Shown piece by piece: positions 57,002 through 64,000 of a stretch of DNA of 64,000 nt. The stretch's first letter is position 1; each line of letters opens with the position of its first letter. The DNA comes from Kaistella flava (ex Peng et al. 2021). GTDB taxonomy: Bacteria > Bacteroidota > Bacteroidia > Flavobacteriales > Weeksellaceae. The stretch covers positions 3,596,001 to 3,660,000 of the forward strand of contig NZ_CP040442.1 in NCBI RefSeq assembly GCF_015191005.1, given 5' to 3'. Position numbers and translations under genes: made by a program. The notes beneath the pieces were generated by a model. That model was not told the origin of the DNA. It saw only the letters and a program-made list of their open reading frames with translations, and ran no database searches.

Positions 57002-58672
57002 ATGATTCCGCATTTCACAGCAGCCGAAAAAGCAGTTCATTATCCTGAAGACAGGCGCGCCTATTTAGGAATGAAACCGTATATGAAAATGATACTGTTG
57101 GTGCTTTTTATTGGCATAATAGGTGCGGCTTGGTTGCAATATCTATTCTTCGGTTTGCCCATAGATCCTTCAGTTGCATTTTTACCTGTTCAACCCAACG
57201 AACCTGAAGGTTTTCCCGTATGGATCAGACTGAGCCATTGGGTGAATTTCTTTTTTTTAATGTTGATTATCAGAAGCGGACTTTCTATTTTATATGATCA
57301 TCCGCGTTTATACTGGAATAATAGCTGTAAACCCAACTCGTCCTGGATTCGTTTTACTCCCGTGAAAATACCGCTTGACAGACCCTACACCGCAAAAGAA
57401 GATGCGCGATATATCAATCCCATCGCCGGGTTGCCGGGTTACAAACATACGGTGGGGATTGCAAGAGTCTGGCATTTTCTGACTGTTCCTTTTTTTGTGT
57501 TAAATGGGGCTATTTTTATTTTCCTTCTATTTTTCACCAATCAATGGAAACGTTTAGTTCCAGTTTCATGGCAAATTATTCATGATGCCTGGAATGTTTT
57601 TGTGCATTATGCTACTTTTAATTTTCCTGTTAATGTGGATGGTTTTTATCATTATAACGCCATTCAGCAACTTGCTTATTTCGGAGTCATATTTATTTTA
57701 GCACCGCTTGCTATGTTAACGGGAATTGCGATGTCGCCTGCCATAGAAAACCGTTTTCGCTGGTATCCGAAATTATTTGGCAACAGACAAAGTGCACGTT
57801 CTATTCATTTTTTAGTCATGATTTCCTATTGTGTTTTTATCATAATTCATGTCAGTTTGGTCGGAGCGACAGGTTTGGTTAAAAACATGAATCATATTGT
57901 GATGGGTTCTGATAGTCCAGGAAGTTACACCGGACTTTATATTGGAATTGTAATCATTTTAGTGACGGTTGGTTTTGCGTTTTTAGCGCACTGGCTTTCC
58001 TGGAACAAACAGCGTTCTCTTCAAAAACTTCAGGCTTCAACTAATGGCAAAATTTGGAAATACACCATCAATCGTTTTAAAGCCAAAACCGATTATGAAA
58101 AAAAAGATATTACTTCCTATTTCTGGTTAAATGGTAAAATGCCCGACTCGTCTGACTGGAAAAATCTGGCTGAAAATAACTTTGCAGACTATAAATTAAA
58201 GATTGGGGGTTTGGTTGAAAATCCTGTGGAATTATCGCTGGACGATTTAAAAGAAATGGGTAAAGAACAAAATATTACCATGCACCATTGCATCCAAGGC
58301 TGGTCTGGGATTGCAGAGTGGGGCGGATTACCATTGAGCAAGATCATCGAATTAGTAAAACCAGATTCTTCAGTTACGACCGTGGCTTTTTATTCTTTTG
58401 GGGAAGGAATGTACGGCGGTGTTTATTACGACACTCATACGATTGGCAATTGCATGAAACCCGATTCTATCCTCGCCTGGGAAATGAATTACGAACCTCT
58501 TTCACTCGAACATGGAGCTCCGTTAAGGTTACGTGTTGAAAATCAGTTGGGCTACAAAATGGTCAAATGGATCGAGCGAATTGAATTCGTTAAATCACCC
58601 AAAGATTTAGGCAAAGGCTTTGGCGGGAAAAATGAGGATGACGAATATTTTGATTTAATGGCTGACAGTTAA
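57002..58672 (+). CDS. Cytochrome b561-like domain fused to a sulfite-oxidase-fold Mo domain
   Basis: The 556-residue protein has an N-terminal membrane part (residues 1 to about 335) with five or more helices and histidines placed as in cytochrome b561 (IRLSHWVNFFF, VWHFLTVPFF, RSIHFLVMISYCVFIIIHV). The C-terminal 190 residues have the molybdopterin domain of the sulfite oxidase/MsrP group (KIGGLVENPVELSLDDLKEM, MHHCIQGWSGIAEWGGLPLS with the Mo-ligand Cys, MKPDSILAWEMNYEPLSLEHGAPLRL). So membrane heme and molybdenum centres are joined in one chain. The substrate (S-oxide or similar) is not known. Confidence 0.88.
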   Translation: MIPHFTAAEKAVHYPEDRRAYLGMKPYMKMILLVLFIGIIGAAWLQYLFFGLPIDPSVAFLPVQPNEPEGFPVWIRLSHWVNFFFLMLIIRSGLSILYDHPRLYWNNSCKPNSSWIRFTPVKIPLDRPYTAKEDARYINPIAGLPGYKHTVGIARVWHFLTVPFFVLNGAIFIFLLFFTNQWKRLVPVSWQIIHDAWNVFVHYATFNFPVNVDGFYHYNAIQQLAYFGVIFILAPLAMLTGIAMSPAIENRFRWYPKLFGNRQSARSIHFLVMISYCVFIIIHVSLVGATGLVKNMNHIVMGSDSPGSYTGLYIGIVIILVTVGFAFLAHWLSWNKQRSLQKLQASTNGKIWKYTINRFKAKTDYEKKDITSYFWLNGKMPDSSDWKNLAENNFADYKLKIGGLVENPVELSLDDLKEMGKEQNITMHHCIQGWSGIAEWGGLPLSKIIELVKPDSSVTTVAFYSFGEGMYGGVYYDTHTIGNCMKPDSILAWEMNYEPLSLEHGAPLRLRVENQLGYKMVKWIERIEFVKSPKDLGKGFGGKNEDDEYFDLMADS

Positions 58673-58767
58673 ATGTTGAAAAAAAAAGCGATATAAAATC
58701 GGTGTTTATGGAAAATTGGAATTTCGAAATGAGATCTATTTCATCGTAGTTAAAATAAAAAACAGCA

Positions 58768-58795
58768 ACGGAATATTAATTTAAAAACAAAAAAA
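58768..58795 (+). repeat. Leader sequence shared with the dps gene
   Basis: The 28 bases before the slipin ATG match the 28 bases before the Dps ATG (63301-63328) at 26 positions with identical spacing to the start. The sequence is AT-rich with AATATTAATTTAAAAACAAA in common. It probably includes the translation-initiation region. Confidence 0.85.
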
Positions 58796-59740
58796 ATGAA
58801 AAGTAAAAGTTTATTTTCCGGACTCATATTTATCATAATAATGGCTATAGGATTATTATGGGCACGCTCTGCATATTCGCCTACGGATATTACAGAAACT
58901 ACCATCATTGCATTGGGCACTTTTGTAATCGCTCTGATTATATCTTCTTCAATAAAAATTGCCGATCCATGGGATAAGGCTGTCATTTTACGTCTTGGTC
59001 AATTTAAATCTCTTAAAGGTCCAGGGTTGTTTTTTATTATTCCTATTATCGATAATATCCCTTATTGGATTGATACACGGGTAATTACCACTTCTTTTAA
59101 AGCAGAAAAAACACTTACAAAAGATACAGTTCCTGTCGATGTAGACGCTGTCTTATTTTGGAAAGTGATGGATCCGCAAAAAGCAGCTCTTGAAGTGGCA
59201 GATTATTTAAGCGCAATTAGTTGGGCCTCACAAACTGCTTTGCGTGATGTGATTGGAAAGACGATGCTTTCTGATATGTTGGAAGGCAGAGATAAGATAA
59301 GCGCCACCTTACAAGAGATTATCGATGAACGCACCGAACCTTGGGGCATTCACGTAAATTCTGTCGAAGTGAAAGATGTATTGATTCCATCAGCATTAGA
59401 GAATGCAATGTCCATGCAGGCACAGGCAGAAAGAGAAAGACAGGCAAGAGTAATTCTCGGAGATTCAGAAAGGCAGGTCGCTGAAAAATTTGGAGAAGCA
59501 GCGCTTACGTACGCAAACAATCCGGTGGCTTTACATCTAAGAGCGATGAATATGCTTTATGAAGGATTAAAGGAAAACTCAACAATTGTAATTGTGCCAA
59601 GTACCGCAGTTGATACCATGCAATTAGGAAGTATGGCTGGATTAACAGCATTAACAATGGGAATTGGTCAGGAAAAAAAAGATAAAGAAAATGCTGTCAT
59701 ATTAAAAGGAGATGAAACGGTTTCAAAATCAGAATTATAA
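58796..59740 (+). CDS. Slipin family SPFH protein
   Basis: The 314-residue protein has two N-terminal hydrophobic segments (residues 5-24 and 37-52), then the Band 7 domain (DPWDKAVILRLGQFKSLKGPGLFFIIPIIDNI, VDVDAVLFWKVMDPQKAALEVADY) and a helical coil (NAMSMQAQAERERQARVILGDSERQVAEKFGEAA) with a C-terminal hydrophobic end. The double-helix start and SILGD-like motif are typical of slipins. It may scaffold membrane complexes, for instance the neighbouring cytochrome fusion. A different SPFH gene lies at 38.3 kb. Confidence 0.92.
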   Translation: MKSKSLFSGLIFIIIMAIGLLWARSAYSPTDITETTIIALGTFVIALIISSSIKIADPWDKAVILRLGQFKSLKGPGLFFIIPIIDNIPYWIDTRVITTSFKAEKTLTKDTVPVDVDAVLFWKVMDPQKAALEVADYLSAISWASQTALRDVIGKTMLSDMLEGRDKISATLQEIIDERTEPWGIHVNSVEVKDVLIPSALENAMSMQAQAERERQARVILGDSERQVAEKFGEAALTYANNPVALHLRAMNMLYEGLKENSTIVIVPSTAVDTMQLGSMAGLTALTMGIGQEKKDKENAVILKGDETVSKSEL

Positions 59741-59761
59741 AATTTAAAAAAAACATTTATT

Positions 59762-60466
59762 ATGCAACACAATATTAAAAGTTTGATCGGATATCGTATG
59801 GAAGCTACTGACGGTGATATCGGAAAAGTAGAAGATTTTTATTTTGAAGATACTACATGGCTCATCCGTTATCTTATTGTAGAAACCGGCAATTGGCTTC
59901 TTAACCGGAAAGTACTTATAGCACCACAAGCCATAAAAGTAAACAATTCGAAACCCGGAATTTTTCCCATCAACCTTACCAAGGAACAGATCAAGTCCAG
60001 TCCGGATATAGATACCGATATGCCTGTTTCCGAGCAGGAAGCGATCAAACAATATGAGCATTTTGGGTGGCAATGGTATGGCACCGGATTTTATGCAGGT
60101 GGTTCTGAAGCAACTCCATATATTAATCCAATCATTGATGAAAGGATGAGGGAGGATGAAAATACCGATAAAAAAAATGAGGTTGATCTTCATTTAAGAA
60201 GCACAAAAGAAATTATGGGATATCACATCCACTCAGATGATGGTGATTTTGGACATGTTACTGATTTTATTCTCGACGATAAAAACTGGCAAATTTTATA
60301 CCTGGTAGTTGACACGCACGAATGGTTTGGTGGAATAAAGGTATTGATTGAAATCAGCAAAGTACAAGAAATTCAATGGCAAAAATCCAAGGTCATTATA
60401 AACATTTCAACAGAAGAGATAAAAGCAAGTCCGGTTTTCGATGAGTCGAAATTTAAACATAATTGA
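59762..60466 (+). CDS. Double PRC-barrel protein
   Basis: The 234-residue protein contains two copies of the PRC barrel (about residues 4-60, HNIKSLIGYRMEATDGDIGKV; about 142-198, STKEIMGYHIHSDDGDFGHV). PRC barrels bind partner proteins and occur in RimM and photosynthetic reaction centres. There is no signal peptide. The central linker (about 75-140) is acidic. It follows the slipin gene by 21 bases. Confidence 0.88.
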   Translation: MQHNIKSLIGYRMEATDGDIGKVEDFYFEDTTWLIRYLIVETGNWLLNRKVLIAPQAIKVNNSKPGIFPINLTKEQIKSSPDIDTDMPVSEQEAIKQYEHFGWQWYGTGFYAGGSEATPYINPIIDERMREDENTDKKNEVDLHLRSTKEIMGYHIHSDDGDFGHVTDFILDDKNWQILYLVVDTHEWFGGIKVLIEISKVQEIQWQKSKVIINISTEEIKASPVFDESKFKHN

Positions 60467-60611
60467 AGCAGAAATGATGCATTTAGAAACAGTTCATAAT
60501 TCCTCAGCTATAAGAGATATGATACAATCATAACTGAAAACGATCATCGAAAAAATTTGATTAATAATAAGGATTGCAAGTTAATTGACTTAGAATTTGA
60601 ACAAAAAAATT

Positions 60612-63155
60612 ATGATGATGAACGCAGAAAAATTTAATAATAATCAATTGTATGGCTTGTTACCGTCAGATGCAGAAGGCATGAAAACGCTAACTGAACT
60701 TTCTCTTAATATGCGTTGGTCATGGAATCATGTAGCAGATGAATTATGGCAACAACTTGATTATGATTTATGGAAAATCACCCATAATCCTTGGATTATA
60801 TTACAAAGTGTATCCCGTGACAAACTTGAAAAACTGCTGAATGATAAAGATTTTAGAAATAAAATGAATGATTTGGTAAAGATAAAGGACTACTCAAATA
60901 CAACTCCTGCATGGTTTCAGCAAAATCATTCGAACTCAGCCTTGAAATGCATTGCTTATTTCAGTATGGAATATATGCTAAGCGAAGCACTGCCCATTTA
61001 TGTTGGAGGTTTGGGAAATGTTGCAGGCGACCAATTAAAATCTGCCAGCGATCTCGGTGTACCAGTAGTTGCAGTTGGCTTGCTTTATCAGCAAGGATAT
61101 TTTCGGCAGAAAATAGACAAAGAGGGCAACCAACAAGCAATGTTTCCATTTACAGATCCGGGACAGCTGCCCATTACGCCGCTTCGTTTACCCAACGGTG
61201 AATGGTTGAGATTAAAAATAAACTTAGCTGGACACACGGTTTGGTTACGGACTTGGGAAGTACAGGTTGGTAGAATAAAACTATATCTGCTCGATAGCAA
61301 TGATGTGGTGAATTTGCCTGAATACCGGGAAATAACAAGTGAAATCTATGGCGGTGGTGTAGAGATGCGCATCAAACAGGAAATCCTTTTAGGCATAGGT
61401 GGTTGGAAACTTCTTCAGGCATTGGATATTCATCCGGAAGTTTGTCACATGAATGAAGGCCATGCCGCATTTTTAACATTAGAACGTGCTTGTAGCTTTA
61501 TGAAAGAAAATAAAATTCCTTTTGAAGCAGCGCTGGCTGTTACCCGTGCTGGAAATTTGTTTACGACGCACACGGCTGTTGCAGCAGGTTTTGATCATTT
61601 TAGTCCATCACTGATGTGGAAATTTTTCGGTAATTATGCTAAAAATGAATTAGGAATTGAATTCGATAACATGATGGCATTGGGTCGTGCGAATCCGTTT
61701 GACACCTCAGAATATTTTAATATGGCTTACCTCGCCATTCGAGGTAGTGGCGCAGTGAATGGAGTAAGTCATTTACACGGAAAAGTCAGCAAGTCACTTT
61801 TTAACATCCTTTTTCCACGGCAACCTATAAGTGAAATTCCAATCGGTTCTGTTACGAATGGGGTGCATATGCCAAGTTGGGATAGTTCATTTGCTGATAA
61901 AGTATGGACAGATGCTTGTGGTAAAAATAGATGGAAAGGTGGACTGGAAACGCTGGAAGAAGATATTCATAAAATAAAAGATGAAACATTATGGCAAATG
62001 AGAAATGATGGCCGCAATGAACTGGTGAATTTTATTCGAGATAGATTTGAAGCACAATCAGATGTTGCTGACCAATCACCTGAATTTATTGAGAATGCTA
62101 AACATGTATTTAATCCAAATACTTTAACTCTGGGTTTTGCCCGACGGTTTGTCCCTTACAAAAGACCAGATCTTTTGTTGCATGATGAAGAACGATTTGT
62201 ACGCATACTTACAAACAACGAACATCCTGTACAGTTGGTTATCGCTGGTAAAGCATCACCATTTGATGAATCAGGAAAAGCATTAATCAGAACATGGATC
62301 CAGTTTATTCAAAAATATAATTTATATAATCATATTGTTTTATTAAGTGATTATGATGTTTTGCTCACGAGACATCTGGTACAAGGCGCAGATGTTTGGG
62401 TCAATACACCAAGACGACCATGGGAAGCATCTGGAACAAGCGGAATGAAAGTATTGGTTAATGGCGGAATTAATTTATCTGAGTTGGATGGATGGTGGGC
62501 AGAAGCTTATACACCTGAAGTGGGTTGGGCATTAGGCGATGGAAAGGAACATGGTGAAGACCTTGCTTGGGATGCAAAAGAAGCCGAAGACTTATATGAT
62601 CTATTAGAAAACCAGATCATTCCTGATTTTTATAACCGCAATGAAAAAGATATTCCAGAAAAATGGATCAACAAGATGCGTAAAAGTATGGCGATATTAA
62701 CTCCAAGTTTTTCTGCAAACAGGGCAGTCAGAGAATATACCGAAAACTATTACCTGCCCGCTGCTGATAATTATAATAAAAGAGCCGCTGAAAAAGGTGC
62801 TGCTGGAATGAAGATAATGAATACGCATCAAGAACTTCTACAGAAATGGAATCAAATACAGTTCAGCGAGGTTCATACTGAAGATAAAGACAATGGACAT
62901 CTCTTTCAAGTACAGGTGAAACTAAATGGATTAAATCCAGAATTTGTATCGGTGGAGTTATATGCAAATGGAATTAATAGTGATGCTCCTGTTAAAATAA
63001 AAATGGATCATGTTTCTGGAGTTAATGACCAGTATGAATATGTTGCGAATACAGATGGTTCGCGTCCAGTAAGTGATTATACCGCCCGTGTAATTCCAAA
63101 TTATGAAAATGTATCTGTGCCTTTGGAAGATAATCTAATTCTTTGGCAGCATTGA
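60612..63155 (+). CDS. Alpha-glucan phosphorylase (GT35 family)
   Basis: This 847-residue enzyme phosphorolyses alpha-1,4 glucan to glucose-1-phosphate. The N-terminal part (about 15-130, LSLNMRWSWNHVADELWQQL) is the DUF3417 domain of the short, Thermotoga-type group. AYFSMEYMLSEALPIYVGGLGNVAGD, CHMNEGHAAF, LGFARRFVPYKRPDLLL and EASGTSGMKVLVNGGINLSELDGWW (pyridoxal phosphate Lys) are visible. Of several ATGs at 60612-60618 the first is taken; a TTG at 60597 is less likely. It supplies sugar phosphate upstream of the phosphoketolase reaction. Confidence 0.95.
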   Translation: MMMNAEKFNNNQLYGLLPSDAEGMKTLTELSLNMRWSWNHVADELWQQLDYDLWKITHNPWIILQSVSRDKLEKLLNDKDFRNKMNDLVKIKDYSNTTPAWFQQNHSNSALKCIAYFSMEYMLSEALPIYVGGLGNVAGDQLKSASDLGVPVVAVGLLYQQGYFRQKIDKEGNQQAMFPFTDPGQLPITPLRLPNGEWLRLKINLAGHTVWLRTWEVQVGRIKLYLLDSNDVVNLPEYREITSEIYGGGVEMRIKQEILLGIGGWKLLQALDIHPEVCHMNEGHAAFLTLERACSFMKENKIPFEAALAVTRAGNLFTTHTAVAAGFDHFSPSLMWKFFGNYAKNELGIEFDNMMALGRANPFDTSEYFNMAYLAIRGSGAVNGVSHLHGKVSKSLFNILFPRQPISEIPIGSVTNGVHMPSWDSSFADKVWTDACGKNRWKGGLETLEEDIHKIKDETLWQMRNDGRNELVNFIRDRFEAQSDVADQSPEFIENAKHVFNPNTLTLGFARRFVPYKRPDLLLHDEERFVRILTNNEHPVQLVIAGKASPFDESGKALIRTWIQFIQKYNLYNHIVLLSDYDVLLTRHLVQGADVWVNTPRRPWEASGTSGMKVLVNGGINLSELDGWWAEAYTPEVGWALGDGKEHGEDLAWDAKEAEDLYDLLENQIIPDFYNRNEKDIPEKWINKMRKSMAILTPSFSANRAVREYTENYYLPAADNYNKRAAEKGAAGMKIMNTHQELLQKWNQIQFSEVHTEDKDNGHLFQVQVKLNGLNPEFVSVELYANGINSDAPVKIKMDHVSGVNDQYEYVANTDGSRPVSDYTARVIPNYENVSVPLEDNLILWQH

Positions 63156-63300
63156 TGATTATTGACTTTTAAAAAAATGCTAACTAAAACCAAAGATAAA
63201 AAGCAAAATTGAAATTAAAATAGTTAAATTTATATTTACTTAAATTAAATATTTGATTATAAGTGTTTTACCTTTTTAATAATTCAAACAAAATACCTTA

Positions 63301-63328
63301 ACGCAATATTAATTTAAAAACAAACAAA
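63301..63328 (+). repeat. Leader sequence shared with the slipin gene
   Basis: It is the second copy of the 28-base block at 58768-58795, with differences at only two positions and the same distance to the ATG. The bases further upstream (63156-63300) do not continue the match. Confidence 0.85.
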
Positions 63329-63805
63329 ATGAAAAATGCTAACATCGGAATTTCCGAAGAACACAAACAAACAATTGCTGACCAATTATCAAAAATATTG
63401 GCAGATGAATTTCTACTTTATTCCAAAACATTGAATGCTCATTGGAATATTGAAGGGCCTGATTTTCATACCGCTCACGTTTATCTCGAAGCACTCTATA
63501 ATGATCAGCAGGGAATCGTTGACACGGTGGCGGAAAGAATTCGTGCATTGGGACATTACGTTCCGGCTCAACTTCAGAAATATCTTCAACTGACCCATCT
63601 TTCCGAACAACCGCTCGATAAGAATGATAGCCAATCGCTTTTTGCTGAATTATTGCGCGACCACGAAAGTATTATTGTTTTTTTAAGAGAAAATATAAAA
63701 CCGATGGCAGATCAACTAAAAGCAGAAGGAATCAGTGACTACATTACCGGCTTGATGGAGTACCATGAAAAAACCGCTTGGATGCTTCGGGCTCATTTAA
63801 ATTAG
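63329..63805 (+). CDS. dps: Dps-type ferritin-like DNA protection protein
   Basis: The 158-residue protein forms a four-helix bundle. The inter-subunit ferroxidase residues are visible in AHWNIEGPDFHTAHVYLE (two His, Glu) and IVDTVAERIRALG (Asp, Glu). Dps oligomers oxidise and store iron and can coat DNA in stationary phase. Length is normal. The start shares its leader with the slipin gene. Confidence 0.95.
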   Translation: MKNANIGISEEHKQTIADQLSKILADEFLLYSKTLNAHWNIEGPDFHTAHVYLEALYNDQQGIVDTVAERIRALGHYVPAQLQKYLQLTHLSEQPLDKNDSQSLFAELLRDHESIIVFLRENIKPMADQLKAEGISDYITGLMEYHEKTAWMLRAHLN

Positions 63806-63891
63806 AAATGGGTTAATGGTAACTTTGAGTACATTTTTTTTAAAAAGAAAAAATAAGATGTACCAAATAAAACTCAATTAACCTAAAAAAA

Positions 63892-64000
63892 ATGATTAAA
63901 CAGAAAGGAATTCTGAAATCAAATAGCATAAACGATACGAGAGTCGTAGAACGTTTGATAGCTTTATGGGCTTTAAACGAATGTACTTTAGGAGGAATAA
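63892..64000 (+). CDS. Partial gene at the window end, start only
   Basis: An open frame starts at ATG 63892 and runs off the window after 36 codons without a stop. It reads MIKQKGILKSNSINDTRVVE and then RLIALWALNECTLGGI, where a hydrophobic helix begins. It looks like a membrane protein seen in Bacteroidota, which I cannot name. The 86 bases before it hold no separate feature. Confidence 0.6.
   Translation, partial: MIKQKGILKSNSINDTRVVERLIALWALNECTLGGI

Overview
The window looks like a chromosomal segment of a low-GC member of the Bacteroidota, most likely a flavobacterium of the Chryseobacterium/Kaistella type. This rests on type IX secretion sorting domains, a PorZ-like protein, Bacteroidota promoter elements (TTG, about 17-23 bp, TAnnTTTG), starts that mostly lack a Shine-Dalgarno sequence and instead have A-rich leaders, a CbpA/CbpM chaperone pair, and the overall family content. 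The genus is an inference from protein style, not a measured result.

Left part (1-29.4 kb) is mostly housekeeping. It carries the tail of a response regulator with its histidine kinase, a lipoprotein GH13 amylase, a REP-associated transposase relic between two matching palindromes, a GreA-like protein, thymidylate synthase, an M1 aminopeptidase, a dicarboxylate/amino-acid symporter, CbpA/CbpM, a T9SS-exported GEVED protein, PadR/PspC, an acyltransferase, a probable menaquinone thioesterase and isochorismate synthase, TauE/DUF1634, PurK, DapA, a split 5'-nucleotidase, PorZ, RecO, an S4 protein and shikimate kinase. A 21-residue amphipathic peptide gene with its own terminator sits at 16.7 kb.

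A tRNA-Lys/tRNA-Leu/tRNA-Lys cluster (29.5-29.8 kb) separates this from a different kind of content. From 30.1 to 40.3 kb lies a carbohydrate cluster: a GH130 enzyme on the plus strand facing a minus-strand run with a GT4/toroid fusion, a six-hairpin glycosidase, NagB, a second GT4 and a PIG-L deacetylase. An SPFH protein, a cupin and an AraC regulator follow. A divergent gap of about 0.66 kb comes next.

From 40.95 kb to the end every gene is on the plus strand. The order is a complete N-type F-ATPase operon (atpDCQRBEFAG), a small membrane protein, acetate kinase, a Met-rich lipoprotein with a CPH-type copper ATPase, phosphoketolase and class I aldolase (overlapping), PPK2, a SHOCT protein, a cytochrome b561/sulfite-oxidase-fold fusion, a slipin, a double PRC-barrel protein, an alpha-glucan phosphorylase, Dps, and the start of one more gene. 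Together these could release glucan as sugar phosphate, cleave sugar phosphates to acetyl-phosphate, make ATP through acetate kinase, use polyphosphate, and couple ATP to ion movement, alongside metal, redox and DNA protection. I read this block as an energy-and-stress survival island whose right edge lies outside the window. Its joint function and its mobility are inference.
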